A stretch of 64,000 nt of DNA from Cylindrobasidium torrendii FP15055 ss-10 (GCA_000934385.1 KN880535.1:1-64000); one strand, 5' to 3'; shown: positions 10,487-23,596, numbered from the stretch's first letter. Made by a program: numbers and translations. Notes: generated by a model not told the origin, from the letters alone.

Positions 10487-10557
10487 GCATTAATGGGGTA
10501 GTGGTAACCTGGGTCGTTGCCATCGACCCGCCGGGGGTTCGATTCCCTCTTAATGCA
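10487..10557 (+). tRNA. tRNA-Gly (GCC)
   Basis: A 71-nt intron-less tRNA. The acceptor stem GCATTAA pairs perfectly with TTAATGC. The anticodon stem GGTCG/CGACC encloses the loop TTGCCAT, giving anticodon GCC. The T arm has GGTTCGATTCC (B box), the D arm TGGGGTAGTGG (A box). The discriminator base is A. A run of five T about 30 nt downstream is a plausible Pol III terminator. Confidence 0.93.
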
Positions 10558-13365
10558 AAGAATAGTGTCGCTCTATTTTGGATAATTTTTCGTCGACTGG
10601 TCACAGTTATTTTCATAAGACTCGAGAGTAATATTACACAAACCGCGATGGTGCATAGAGTTAGATAAAGAACAGAGCTTAGGAGACAGCTATGAGATCC
10701 TTCCATTCACAGCGTACCCTAGGTGGCAAGGTGGTCAGTACTGAGAAAATATGATGTGGACCTCCACAGAATTATCTGAGTATATACGGGACTCTACAAC
10801 CAGACGTGTCGTATTATTTCTTAATGAACCTCAATTCATGTATCAATTGCAAATATACCCATTCACAATTGTCGACCGCGACGCCAGTTTCAATTGCCTG
10901 CGCGCTCAGCATAGGATTGCTGCTCACTAGAAATTACTGTACGGGATCCCAAAGTCAGCCGCACTGGATTTTCACTAACATCGATGCCGACCTGGAATTG
11001 GCGCGGTTGAAGAAATCTATGGCAAGTCATGTCGTCGGGGGTGGCGAGTGTACACGTTGAAGGCATCAGCACCGTGGAACAGCTGTCTTTATGAGCTCGC
11101 AGAAAGCGCGCCCCTCGTAGGTGTGGCTTCCTTGAGAGGCTTGCCTTCACCGTATGGTTTGCCATGGACCCAGTCTGCTTCTTCTTTGTGATCGCATCGC
11201 TGGAGTGAGCTGTTTCTTCAGCGAACATGTCGGGGCTCGGGGTCCTCACAGATATGGCGCTCATCCTGTAAAAGAACCTGAAGGTGGTGTTCGATGCTCC
11301 CTTGCTCGACATTGCTAGGCTGGCTTGGTGGAACGTGCTCGCAATCTGAGCTTGGATGTTTGTCCTCCCTCGCCACGCCTTTCGTTTCTTAGACGACGTC
11401 AGTACAATAGGGCAGGACCCTTTCAAGGAAGAACGCTTGGGAGGAGTGTGATGCGAGTACGAAGGGAGACATACCCCAGAAGCAGGACATTTGGATGGAC
11501 GGCGTTGGCGAGCTGCGATTCGGGGTGTGGTACGGGGGTGATGTCGATGGGCGCACAGGGATGCATAGAGAGAAGCACGCACCAAGCATGAACCCTTTTC
11601 TTGTCTGTTAAGAAGACGTGAGCCCGGCGTTTGCGTCCGTTCGGCCATTCCAAGATCAACCACTTCCAGCTGCTGAGCCGTCTATGTTGAATGGTCCGGT
11701 TCATTTGGCGCATCCCAATCGATAGACTGGCTTGAGAGGTCGAGAATGCTGAGCTTTACGCCTGCAAGGAGTAACGGACCCTAATTAGTCGGTCGTTGCC
11801 CACGGAAACATGACTAGTCGATTTTTGAATGATGCCCTTGAGGTGGTCTTGACCGCGGTGCGACCAGTCATGCCAGTGCTTGCGTTTGCGTCCGTCTCCT
11901 CTGAGGTCTTGACTTGGGCTTTGGGTACGCGGCTGTATAGCGAAAGTGTCAGCCCATAGGAGCAAAGCTGGAGACAGGTTCCGCACAAAGATGTGGATGT
12001 CAAAGCCGGTGTGTGGAGCCTTCGTGGTATAGCGGATTGGGAAAGGGAAGAACGCACCTGTGGCTGCCTTGATATCTCTGTCATCCTAATGGTAGATGCG
12101 GCAGTTTCCTTCGACGACCTCCAGCACATATGCAAGCCAGAAATAGGTCGCTTGGCAGTCCTGAAATCTGTCGGTTTCGCACGTTCACCTCTGTTGAGAG
12201 TCTGGCCTTCAGCTTCAAACTGGTCTGCAGGTAAGCATTGTAGTCGACGCACCCTTTATTTCTGTTGTGTACCTCCCGAACAGACATATTCTGGCGATTC
12301 TATCTAGCGCTCAAGCGCTCACCGTCCGCGAGACCAGAGACGAGAAAGAAGCGGGCAGGCGTACTAATGGTAGAAAGCCAAGTACTCGATCGCGCCTGCC
12401 CGATTCGGAATGCACGCCACTGGGCCGCTGGGGTGCTTCAAAACTAGTTTAAGCTGCACCGACATGCACAAGCCGGAAGCTCAGAATGACCTCGAGCGAT
12501 GTATCACTATGGCGGGGGCACAGCATCAGGCTAGTCATCGAAGTGCGATTGGAGAGGTACCACTGCTGGTTGTGAGAAATTGCTGACCATAAACTAGGTA
12601 AATTTTAATGTATACTGAGCAGATTTAAAGCATAGCATGGAAGGCGTTGAAGACCTTAATACGCGCCAGGCGGCGAAACAAGCATCCAAATGTGCACTAC
12701 ACCTAGTGATTGATACTTCCCATTGTTACTTTAAATGACGGACCAGGACAAAGAGAACGTACAACCGAGCCTCTTTTGCGCAACAAAGAACCAGAACGGA
12801 AGGATGCATTCATTGTGTATGGGTGCACAATGGTCGACCGACGAGGATTAGAGTCTCAAAGCACGAATTGATGATGCGCCTGATGCGCAGCCGACACGTG
12901 GTGCAAGCCGATCGCCTTAAGCGCACGGTTTTGTGTTGAACTGCTACCACCCACCCACGCTTGACCGCTCTCGCGCTTGTTTCTATTCTGCGCTTTGTCT
13001 CAGATCCGAAAAAGACAGAGTACGCCAAACAAAGGTTCGCTTAGCACAAGAGCGCCCACGAACAATACAACACGGAGAAGCCGGACAAGTCGAGAGGAAC
13101 ACAATCAGCCGGACGGTGGCAGTGGCAGCAGCAATATAAAGTACTAGCCATAGCTAACCCTCGGCACGGACAACTTACCGGCCAGAAGAGCAACGACATC
13201 ATCGGAGCCTACATCAAGGCCGGCATTGCCTTTTGGATCGTAACCACCAACATCAATCCTCACCAGCGATAAACCGACGCGGACACCACTACCACCATAG
13301 CAGATACCCAGGAGACGACAGAAAGCATTACGACCAGAGCGACCGCGGCGACCATCTAAGCAAGC
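10558..13365. other. Gene-poor stretch with a possible decayed minus-strand gene
   Basis: Mostly without a supportable gene. On the minus strand between about 12250 and 11770, one frame reads coherently: FWLAYVLEVVEGNCRIYH, then a TAG, then DDRDIKAATG, and on to a hydrophilic tail ending at about 11770. More open frame follows down to 10890 (a 257-codon frame). The in-frame stops and the lack of a convincing splice model suggest a decayed or misassembled gene of unknown family. 12310-13365 shows nothing beyond AT-rich spacer and the F-box promoter. Confidence 0.3.
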
Positions 13366-15213
13366 ATGGCGGACATATTTACACAGAGACCCAGGCGAGC
13401 ATCTGCAAAATACGCAGAGGAGTGCACAGGTGCGTGCTGGTCTTTCACTTCACTTCCGCGTTTCGCTGTTATATCCCGGACTGGCGCACAGGATGTGTGG
13501 CTGGTAGCTTGCTAGGAGCCTACGCTGTCGGTGGCGCAGCATCCTCATCCATCCTTCTGAACTTTTCCATACGCCCCCTCTCCATCATCCTGCCGCGTCG
13601 CGCCTTGAGATGAGATACTGACTTTTTATCAGCCCCGAAACCGAGAACAAGACGAGCCCCGAGCCTACCAGCGACGCGCCGAAGTACACGGATCACGAGC
13701 AGTTCCAGTAGCATCTCAGCCAGCAGTGCATCGAGCAGAACGGCCGGTAGCATCTCGGCTAGCACGTCGCGCGCGTCATCCATATCCTCTACTTCTTCTT
13801 CCGCGTCTTCTAGCTCTGCCTCTTCCACGCCTGTTGACCCGAAGACGAGAAACGGGAAACTAGACTTCAAGACGCGCAAGGGCCAGCCACCGTCAAAGAA
13901 GCAACGCGCAATCGGTCATACCTGTGAAGAGAAACCGAAGCGTATACGAAGGCGCGGCGTACTTGAGCGGGTAAACGAGCTACCCTTGGATATCGTTTTC
14001 GAGGTGCGTGATGGCGCATCAATTTCCCTGACTTCACTAACGCGTTTTGTTATGATTAGATTTTCTGCCAGTTGGATCCCCTGGCTCTTTTGTATCTATC
14101 CTGGACGTCGAAAGACCTGCGCGCCTTTCTGATGAACCCTCGACATAATCTCGTTTGGGTGGCTGCTCGAGGGAATGTCGATGGTCTGCCGCCAATACCC
14201 TCGATTCGCAATTTATGCGTCGGGGCGATTCCCACCACCCCCATCACCAGCGCCGCCTCGAATCAGGACTCAAGCTCAGTATGCGGACCCAGCACGAGCA
14301 GTACCCCCGACAGATTGCTCTCTGAGCCAGCATACGCGCAGATGATGTTCGACACGACATGCAGCGAGTGTGGGTCCCGTAATGGGAAGCACGTCGAGTG
14401 GGTGACGAAGCTCAAGATGTGCAGAAGCTGCTTGATGATGGGGACGACATTCGTATGTGCAGACGAGGCAGGGCAGATGATGAGAGGCGTGCTGGAACTT
14501 CCACTTTTCGAAAACATTGTACCGAGTTATACCTGTGAGGCCGTGCCGAGTGCGTCTCTTCTTTCCTTTTCCTTTGGTCGTTCTACTGACTGCCTAGCAG
14601 CATACTACTACGTTCGTTCAGAAGTCGAGGCTCTTAAAGCACGGCTACTTGCATGCCGGAGTGACAACTACGCTGGAAATACGTTCTACTTCAGACACCA
14701 TCCCGTTCTTCGCGAGGAGCGACGGCGTGCGGCGGAGCGACAGGAGGCTGCTCAGCCTTTCAAGGACTTTCAGGCCAAACGAGATGCGGTCAAAAAGATG
14801 GCTGCGAAGCAGAGGAAAACGCAGCGACCGTTTGATCTTGCTGAGCGGTTAGTCAAGATGGGCTGGGGAGGCGAGCTGGGGCTCAAGCTGAGGGAGGAGG
14901 GGAGGACTTTGGGTGCTGGTGCATCTGGAGAATGGGTCCCGCCTGTCCAAATGGATAAGGATGCCAAGGGGTCAGCGTTCGCGGCATTGCAGAAGCATAA
15001 GTTAGCCAAGCGGGCGAAGGTATTGGATGATGATGGTGCGTTTGTTTTCTTTGCTAGCGAGAATGTGTTGTGCTCATGGGAGGTGTAGAGTGGACGAAGA
15101 TTGAGGGGACGCTTGTGGAGTTTATGCAAGAGGAGAAGAGGAAGAGGGAGGACCGCGAGAGGAAGATGTGTTCAGAGCCGGATGGTAAATGCTGCATAGT
15201 ACAGTACGGATGA
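13366..15213 (+). CDS. F-box protein
   Basis: Predicted substrate receptor of an SCF ubiquitin ligase. Five exons (13366-13429, 13633-14003, 14060-14549, 14598-15035, 15089-15213) give 495 residues. The start ATG at 13366 has a good context (AAGCATGGC). After a Ser/Ala-rich disordered N-terminus (about residues 25-95), the F-box begins ELPLDIVFEIFCQLDPLALL and spans exons 2-3. A Cys motif follows (CSECGS ... MCRSC), typical of Agaricomycete F-box proteins, then a long basic helical region. Intron 1 (about 200 nt) is longer than its neighbours. The fourth exon acceptor has two in-frame options (14598 or 14601). The C-terminal half is shorter and more divergent than in related proteins, so the target-binding part may have been remodelled. 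Confidence 0.75.
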
Positions 15214-17222
15214 AACTCATGTACGGTCGGGATATTAATAATCACATAGGATAGGTTTGAGCTCGTCGTGTGTGCTTGTCCGAACTTTGTTGAGGCATTG
15301 GACCAAGGTGACTGAATGTGCCTGGTGGACGAGCACAAAGGGTGTCGGTAACCCATAAGAAAGGACGTCCTGGCATGCTCTCACCTGTTTTCTCCACTGG
15401 CAGATTCAGTCAAGCTTGGGCTACCCGAAATGTAGCTGGTGCCGGATGCCCCTGGAGACACATCGCTGCTCAAATTCACCGAACGGTTGTCGAAGTCTCC
15501 CGAAAGGAACCTCCCGCTGCTTCGAAGCGTTCACCGCATCTAGTCAATCGTACCCTCCTTCAACCCCGCCAGCCAGAAGCCAGCCCCAAATCTCTGGGCA
15601 CGACGGAGAACGATTTCTGGATACCGGCTAGCGGGACAACATTCGTATGTGTAGATGATGAGGGCCGAGAATGAGAAGCATTCCGTGCTTGGATGATACC
15701 CTTGAATTCTCTGGTGAGTTTTGTTATCTTCTCCCTTCGAGGCTGGGTTTAAGTACTAACCATCTCAGGTATTGCCGCGTCTGGTCTCAAGTTCAAGCTC
15801 TTGGGGGACGGCTACTGTCAAACCGAACCGACCACTATGCATGAAGCATGTCCGACTTGCGTTCATCCCGTACGATGCGAGGAGCGGTGGTGGAGCTGCA
15901 TGGGAGTGCCAGTCCCTTCATGGATTACCACGAAATGCCAGAGACGCAAATTAATGAAAGGAGAGTTGGCTGCAAAATAACGAAGGGCCGATGTAAATCG
16001 CTCAAGATGAGCTGGGTGCAGGTCTCAAGGTCTGCTATGGCATACTTCCAATTCTGTTGTTCTGGAACGCGCGCTTCTGTAGTACCAGCTTTGCTAGACA
16101 TAAGCCTTTTCCTTCGCCCGAGCCGCAGAATGGATCCGCCCCCACTAATCATCAATGATGATTGATATCCTGCGCTTTCCTTACACAGCGCGAGCGCCAT
16201 ATACTTAGGCATCCGCATACATAGTGCTAATTGGGGCAGATATTGACTCTAGCGACTCAAACGGGAAGTCGTCCTTACCACGAAAAACACACCGGCTACA
16301 GCCTTACACCCCAAAGTCAAGCGTTCATCTCATCTCATTTGCCGCTCTGAACAGTGAAGAAAGGCGTTGAAGCTTCACAAAATTGCAGACGTCAAAGTAC
16401 GAAAGATCTCAGCCTGAATAGGCTGCACCAGCAAAATATACTGGCAGAAAACTACAGCGTAATGATAGCATACTTCTCTGAGTAAGCACCTCATTTCGAG
16501 AGCCAGTTTTGATATGGCGAGAGTTCAAATTTCAAAGCCTGTTAGCTTATCTCCCAATTCAATTGTGATCGACCGAGTTGCTTCCCACCACACCAGGCCA
16601 TACCACGCCCTCGCGCAGTCGAACACGTGCCCGCGCCTAGCGCTCGACACTCAGTACGAATGTCCATCCGCAGCGATTTCCATGGCACTCCGTTGGCTTT
16701 ACTTGCACCGCCTCCCGCGAATGACCAATAAGGCCACCCAAGTTACATCCGCTAAGGAATTGGATATGGATGTAGGCTCAGGCTTTTGCTGTAGTCTCAC
16801 CCACCAAGCGCTGGAAATGCAACCTGCACTGTGCAGAATCTAATGGTCTTGTTAACTCATTACTTGACGTCCGAACGTCGGTCGTTTATTCCCTTAACAC
16901 GCTTTCTTTCAATACGCTTTCAACGTGATTAGACGAGCTGCGGACAAGAACGTTGGAATCTGGCATCCAGGGTGCGATACACCGCCTTTGGATACGCGCG
17001 CGCCCTCATTGGCTCTTGCCTTCCCCCACGCTCCCGTCCATGAATCCCTATCCCGCAGAAATCCCATCGCCCAGAGGGTTTCACGCGGGTAACTCACAGG
17101 ACGGGGGAGAGCATAGCCAAGACGGATAGAAGGAAAGGACGAAATGCATATAACATTCCCAGGGAACAGACAGGCAGCATTCAAGTACCCGTGTTCAGAC
17201 TGCGTCTTTGCTTTGTACCACC
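15214..17222. other. Spacer with a small F-box-like fragment
   Basis: A segment at about 15610-15672 encodes SGTTFVCVDDEGRE, closely matching MGTTFVCADEAGQ in the preceding F-box protein (about 14438-14475). The frame upstream (15318-15610) is not alignable by eye. This looks like a decayed tandem copy of that gene. The rest, 15680-17222, contains no supportable gene and should include the promoter of the DOMON gene. Confidence 0.3.
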
Positions 17223-19117
17223 ATGTTCCCCACTGGTCTAGCGCTATGTTTGCTATCACTTCTCACGGTTGGCGTCGCCGCACAACACAATCATGACCGT
17301 AATGTATGTCTTCCTATCCATCTACGCTCCGCTCGAGACTTTCCCAGCGCTAACGCCATCATCTCGTTTCCTTTGATAGATAGCGCTATACGGACGAGCG
17401 GGAAATGCGACAACACGAGGGTCCAGGCAATGTAGCAACGTACGTCTTCATCCTCATGGGCAGGCATCCAGTTGATAGCACTGATTTGACAGTATATGTG
17501 TGTGACAGCGACTGTGAACAGCTCAACCATTCAATGTACGCTTACCCCATAGCCCCTCATCCTCTCTTGCCGAGAAGTCGCATTAATCGTCTTCTGTCAA
17601 TGCAGATGAGCTCTCGGGCACCGGACGACGCGAGCCTGGGTGGATGGCAGTGTGCGTTTCCCCTTCCTCCCAAGTTCTGATCGAGTTCGAAAAGAGTGAC
17701 TGAATGGTTGTCTGTAGAGGCTTTGGCGAGTCAATGATAGGATCTCCTATGGTGATTCTATGGGCAAACAGCGATGGCTCGGTTACGCTCTCCCAGCGCT
17801 CGGCTTCGGGGTATTCTGAACCGACCGTGACGAGCAATCCGGACAGAGTGGCCACCTTAGTTGAGAACGCTACCGCTGTACGTCCACCTCGCCCTTCGAT
17901 CCAGGATACTGCTGATTGTGGTGTTAGGCTGCAGCAGGCTCAAACGCTGCATATTCCTTCACAATGGACGTGCGTATTCACCCATACCTTCGCATATAGC
18001 GTATTGATGAGTATGTATACACAGGTGGGCAGCACCTCAGGACTCCAAACTATCATCTACGCATTCGGCGTCACCGCGCCCAGCTCAAGCGCCACCGACG
18101 CATCCATTCAACAGCACCTCGCCCAAGGTTCCTTCGTCCTCAACCTCGATGGGTCTCTCAATTCCTCTGGCTCAGGCTCAGGATCAGGATCAGCGACAAA
18201 CGATATCCCGCTCACACAACCGCAGCGCATGTTCGTCGCACATGCCATCCTGTGCATCGTTGGATTCCTGTTCTTCTTGCCACTAGGATCGCTCCTGGCG
18301 AGGTATGCGAGGACGTTCACGGAGAAGTGGTTCCTCTCACATTGGGTCGTGCAGTGGGTTCTTGGTGCGTTTTTTCTCAATCCAATCACCCTGAAGCTTG
18401 GATGTGTGGGAAAGAAATCATCGTTATGCTGACGACGGGAATAGCTGGGACATGCATTGTCGCTGGGTTTGCGCTGGGTGTTGCGGGCGTGTCCCGCGTC
18501 GGCGCGCCGCATTTCACAAATACACATTCTGTGCGTCTTTCTCTCCATCGTCCTTTCCTTCTGTCTCCTCCCCTTCGTCCTTCTTCCTCCCTATTTCCTT
18601 GAAATGAAAGCTAACCTCAATCAAAAAACCCAGAAACTCGGTCTCGCCCTCTTCATTCTTTGGCTCATCCAATGCACCCTCGGCGCCCTCATCCACTTCG
18701 TCAAGCCCAAATTCTCGCTTCGCCGCCCGCCGCAGAACTACGTCCATGCAGTCATCGGCCTGAGCATCATCGCCATCGCGTTCTACCAAGTGCGGCTGGG
18801 GTACAGAACGACATGGCCGCTTGTGACGGGGCGCGGGGCGGTAGGCAAAGGCGCGGATATCGTGTGGTACATCTGGGTCGTCGTACGTTCTTCAATAAAT
18901 TCTGGCCCTCATATTTTTACTTACCTCCGCATAGCTCGTCCCTCTCGCATACATCGCTGGCCTCGCCCTCCTCCCCAAGCAGTTCCGCCAAGAATCCGAA
19001 CGCCGGCGTGCAAGGGGCGGGTACACCCAAGGAGGGAAGCACGCTGCATACAGCGATGCTGATGGTACGACGGAGATGTCGCATACGAATTTGGTTACGC
19101 GGCCTCAACGCGTGTAG
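17223..19117 (+). CDS. Secreted-side DOMON plus cytochrome b561 membrane protein
   Basis: Likely carries electrons across the membrane between cytosolic reductant and extracellular acceptors. Ten exons, about 430 residues. Signal peptide MFPTGLALCLLSLLTVGVAA, then a DOMON (CDH-cytochrome-like) domain with GWMAVGFGESM and an NATA region, then a low-complexity GSGSGSGS linker. A cytochrome b561 transmembrane domain follows. Its candidate heme-ligand histidines are in FVAHAIL, LSHWVV, LIHFVKPK and NYVHAVIG; helices LCIVGFLFFLPLGSLL, AGTCIVAGFALGVAG, LGLALFILWLIQC and HAVIGLSIIAIAFY are visible. The C-terminus is cytosolic and polar. Every intron joins in frame with GT...AG ends. The domain order matches the fungal DOMON-b561 family related to cellobiose dehydrogenase cytochromes. 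Confidence 0.85.
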
Positions 19118-20126
19118 ACTAGTACATGCGCGTAGGAAGTGTGTATTTAATGTTCCTACTATGAGAGCATGAACTCGGACTTGTCTTGATTGTGTATTAG
19201 TATCTAATGTTGATATCAATATCAGTATTAGAATGAATGCTTGTCGGACTTTGGATTGATTGTTTTTCGCGCAGGGTCGTGTTGCACTGCTCAATCTCCT
19301 TTAAGAGAGGAACCCTTGGACTCATCTTTATGGACGCCCTATCATGATTGTATAAATGTCGTCGACATGGACACCTGCTCCGCGGACCTCTAACAGAATG
19401 AGTTAGAAAGAACCTCCTCTTCCCTTCAGAAATCAAGTTCAACCTGGGCTTGTCATTGCTTGATCTCTCGCTTTGGCAAGAGCAGGGTCGCACGTCCCGA
19501 AATCGAACCCGCAGCTCAAAAAGGCATGGTCACCTGATACCATAGACGCAGCGACCTTTTTCTCCTTTGAACGATCACGTACATATCAGATTTAGAATCA
19601 TAGCATTTCTCGCTTAGTTCGGCAAGTCCCCTCAAGAATGCTATCCGAAAACATCTTCCTTAGCTTGCACGGAAGTACGCCCGCTCACTGGCAGAGATTT
19701 AGCAAGTGACTTACCCAACCCAGCCTACATAACTAAGACTTGACTGACGCTGGATCCGTTTCCTGCGGCATCGTCCGTGCCCAGAGTAGAGCTCGGGCAA
19801 TGCTCTATCATCTATGACCGCCTCGCAGACTTTCCGCTCTCCTCGCCGACTGGTGCTGGCAAGGGGAAAGTGGGTGCCGACTAGCTGAGAGCTACAGGCC
19901 ACAGCAGATTCGGATCATTGACCAATGTCGACGGGAACATGGCTGGTGTGTGTCCATCGCTAGCTGTGTCTGTCAAGCTCAGCTGTTTCCGATGTTTAGC
20001 TCAGCTGTGACTTTATAGGCTTAGTATATATCGCATCCTCCCAAGCACCGATATGACTTGAGCCTCATCATTCCGTTCTAGTAGTAACCCATTTGGACTC
20101 GAATTCTAGTTGGTGTGCTGTCGTGG
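19118..20126. other. Intergenic spacer
   Basis: About 1 kb between DOMON-b561 and the P450. It contains one tRNA-like sequence (19486-19556, minus) and the P450 promoter. Otherwise nothing is supported. Confidence 0.4.
19486..19556 (-). other. tRNA-like sequence, probably degenerate
   Basis: On the minus strand 71 nt begin GGTCGC and end GCGACC, a perfect six-base acceptor pairing, with GGTTCGATTT in the expected B-box position and TATGGTATCA in a D-loop-like position. However, the T stem does not pair (GGG faces GGG), the D and anticodon stems are weak, and no anticodon can be assigned safely. It is a candidate tRNA pseudogene. Confidence 0.3.
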
Positions 20127-20133
20127 TATATAA
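20127..20133 (+). promoter_or_regulatory. TATA box of the P450 gene
   Basis: TATATAA lies 62 bp upstream of the P450 ATG at 20195, the usual place for a core promoter element with a short 5' UTR. Confidence 0.55.
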
Positions 20134-20194
20134 TCCCCCGCGACACGATGGTTCCCTCCTCTTTAGCTTAGCGCTATTCCGAGTCTCATCAACT

Positions 20195-22466
20195 ATGCCC
20201 TCTGAAGCTCTTTTGATACTCACAGTTATCTTCCTCACTGCACTCGTCATCCACCGACGCACCAAACTACGGCCCTTCGCGCACATTCCCGGACCGCCTG
20301 CACAATCATGGTTCATGGGTACGTGGTCTATATCTAGGCTCGACTGGAGGCGAAGGACTTATTGCCCGAATATAGGAAACCTTAGCCAGGTGTTCACCCC
20401 AAAGGGGCTCCCGTTCCATCAACACCTCGTCGATGAGTACGGTGGTATGGTCAAGATCCATGGGTTTTTCGGCGTACGCCTCTCGCGTTTCCGCCTGTAT
20501 TTGTATGTGACGCTGACGTTGGCTAAAAGGACGAGCAATTGTACATCTCAGACCATAAAGCGCTTTCCGCCATCCTTGGAAAAGACTCGGATGCGTTCGA
20601 CGAGACTGCTGTGTTTTTCGAGTATGCTTTTTCCTCCATCTTGGCATTGGATGCTTCCAGAGCTGAGTATTCGCGTAGTACAAACAAGGTGATATTCGGA
20701 CCCGGACTTGTCGCTACAAGCGGTACGTGTCCAGTGTTTTTACCAACGCCGATAGCTTAGCTGACTCGGAGAACATGTAGGCGACCAGCATCGGCGCCAG
20801 CGCAAGCTCGTCATGCCCGTATTTTCCGTCCCACACATCAAGGCGCTTCTCCCTGCTTTCTACGATGTTGCTGGCCGAGTATAATCATTCCTCTGACTGC
20901 TTACAAGTTATTGACATGAAGTTGGTAAGCTCATCGACGCCATCCAAGCTAGCCTCCCTCATACCAACACCATCCTACACACCATTCCGGAAGATGAGAG
21001 CGTGGTGGATATGAGCGCATGGATGTGTCGTGCCGCACTCGAGACCATCGGGCAGACTGTTCTTGGGTACAGCTTCGACCCGCTCAGCTCGCCCATCACG
21101 AACCCGTACTCGTCGGCAATCAAGGAGCTCATGTACGCTTAGTCCCATTCCCCCTTTACTCTCAGTCTGACACGAAGTTCGTGGGTGTGTGCTAGCCCAA
21201 CAATCTTCAGCCTCTCCTTAGTGCGCCAGTTCGCGCCCATCCTCTCAAGATTGGGGTCCCCGAGAATGCGTCGCTGGATCGTTGAGCACACGCCCAATGC
21301 CGCGGTGCAGAAGATTAAGGAGATTAGCGATGTGATGCATGCGACGGCTGTGGATGTGCTCGAGTCGCGGCGCAAGGAAGACCTTGGAGGCAAAGACATT
21401 ATTAGTGTTCTTTGTACGTTGCCTTTCCATGGTTCACCAAAGTCATAGTATGCTGACATGGATGGCGATGCAGTGAGAGCAAACGAGAAGGCTCCAGAGA
21501 ACGCAAAGATGGACGAGAACGAACTGTCGGGACAGGTCACGTATGTCTGTTTAGTAGTCCTAGAGGACGACGTCCACTAACTGCGCTCCTTATAGTGTTT
21601 TGATCTTTGGCGCGCAAGACACAACATCTTCCGTCCTTTCGCGTATTCTCTATCTTCTGGCTGAACACCCCGAGATCCAAGAACGCGTACGTGCAGAGGT
21701 TCTGCCGTTCATAGGCCGAATCGAACACGACGAGCTTGTGGCGCTTCCCTTGCTTGATGCTGTCATCAAAGAAACACTTCGCTTGTGCGTGTTAAAATCG
21801 ACGGTTTCTGCTCAGCGATTTACAGACTGATCACACTAGGCATTCACCTGTCCCGTTTGTTCGCCGCACGTGAGTCCTCCTTCTTTAGTAGCAAAGACGC
21901 ATGTTCATGGCGAAACCTCTCAAGCGCAACCCAGCCTCGCACCATCGCATACGGAGAGTCCTCGCAATCCGTGTTCATTCCAACTGGGACGACCCTTTTC
22001 ATTTCCATCGCAGGATATAACCGCCTCGAGTCTATCTGGGGTGCGGATGCCAAGGTATGGAACCCCGACCGGTTTATCGATAATCACAATGCAAAAAGCG
22101 AGGGGCCTGGCATATACGCTGGAACGTACGTCCTATTTCTCTTCTGCTCTCAAGAAGGGAAACCCTGCTTATTCGTTGTTAACTAGACTTTCATTCTTGG
22201 GAGGACCGCGTTCATGCCCGTATGTCTTTTCACATCCGCATACGAAGGTAGGGCACGATGCTAATCCATCACTTTTTTTCAGAGGCTGGAAATTCGCACT
22301 GGTGGAGATGAAAATCATCCTCTCCTCCCTTCTGCGAGAGTTCCGCTTCTCGCTTGTTCCCGATGCACGCATCGAATGGAACCTTTCGCAGATTATTGCT
22401 CCATCCGTCGTGGGCCCGGATGGCGCAGAGAAGAAGGGGCTTCCACTTCGTGTTGAGCGTATCTGA
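20195..22466 (+). CDS. Cytochrome P450 monooxygenase
   Basis: Microsomal heme-thiolate monooxygenase; the substrate cannot be predicted. Thirteen exons, about 520 residues. N-terminal membrane anchor (LLILTVIFLTALVI) and a proline hinge (HIPGPPAQ). I-helix oxygen-binding motif FGAQDTTSS, K-helix ExxR in KETLRLHSP, PERF-type WNPDRF, and heme loop SFLGGPRSC, whose Cys codon lies just before the final intron and is followed by GWKFALVE. All motifs are intact. The exon after RLIDAIQ uses the second of two nearby AG acceptors, and the one before TATQPRT uses an internal AAG. The gene has no P450 reductase or tailoring cluster next to it; the nearest enzymes are the alpha/beta hydrolase downstream and DOMON-b561 upstream. 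Confidence 0.9.
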
Positions 22467-23596
22467 ATGATGAATGGGAGGGAGGCTCAGATGATCCATT
22501 ACTGTATGCCGTATGTGAGCCTTTGTTGTGCTTGTACATGCATCCCGCACTGCCCTTGGATACTGTATGGTCTAGTGCAATACTGTAGTAACTTAATCAG
22601 AGAATTGAAATCACGAATGCATGACGACTCATCCATACTTTGCATATCCCCGAAGTTGGAGATGGATGCCTCAGGCTTGCGGCATTGCACGGCGAAGAGC
22701 GTTTGGTCAGGAGCGCTCTAGAAAAGCCACTGCGCAATCCACGCAGCTCTAAGACACAAGTTGGAAGGAGGAGATTAAGAGCACAAACATGCTATCTCCC
22801 ACTGCTGCAAGCATTGCTGCGCGTTCGGGGATCAGCTCAGTTTTTCGGTATGTTACTCCTTCGGCCCCCGTTTATAGCACCTCTACCACGAGGGGTAGAA
22901 TTTGTCAGCTCTTCATCGTACAGTATTGTATGCGCCTAAGAAGACCCCCAAGTTCCAACTCGAAGTGATCGATCCCTTTGTGATGACTAAGGGATCGGGA
23001 TTCGGAGGGCTCTTCAATGTGTACTCCTACAGGGGTAAGCGGGGGAAGATTGACACCTACGTTGAGATTCCGGGTATATAGTTGCACAAGAGGTAAAGTT
23101 ATTGGATGAGGTAGGAGACTGGGCTCGAATATCGGGGCGCAGAATGGCATCGAATGCGCAAGACGAGAGGGACATCCGGACGGATGACGAGTCTTCAAAT
23201 AGCGTGTTGTATGTTTGGATACTATCGAACAGAGGAGAGGGAGTGGTAAATTCATGAAAGACGCGTTACATAAGATAAGAAATGAGACAGTGAGCAAGGA
23301 CTTACAAGCGGACAAAACATCGTCGTAATTGGCAAGCGCGCGCGCAATTGTAGAAGGTATGACATCTCTCGAAGTAGTTGAGCGTATGACGAGGGAGGTC
23401 TCTTGTACTACTTTAACTCACTCGACACTGAGCAAGGCGGATGCACTCATACATTCATTAGACGTGGTAAGGTATCATATCATACAAGTACAAGATACAT
23501 ATCCAAAAACACTGTACACACGCGAGAAAGAGAGCCAAGTACTATGTCTATGTACGGTATGATGATAGTTCCCAATGATGATAGTCCCCAACAATC
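22467..23596. other. Spacer with a weak plus-strand gene candidate
   Basis: A possible two-exon gene reads from about 22640 through LPLLQALLRVRGSAQFF, then, after a 76-nt intron (GTATGT...ACAG), continues LYAPKKTPKFQLEVIDPF to a stop at 23079-23081. The second exon has a protein-like composition, but the first exon lacks a good start and no family is recognised. The rest is non-coding 3' flank of the P450 and hydrolase genes. Confidence 0.25.

Noticed and set aside
10890..11663. 257-codon minus-strand frame
   Set aside because: Basic and Ser/Pro/His-rich with no motif; neighbouring frames equally open. Kept only as a note in the gene-poor region.
13520..13879. Acidic minus-strand frame opposite the F-box gene
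   Set aside because: It is the antisense of the Ser/Ala-rich exon 2; the spliced plus-strand gene explains the region.
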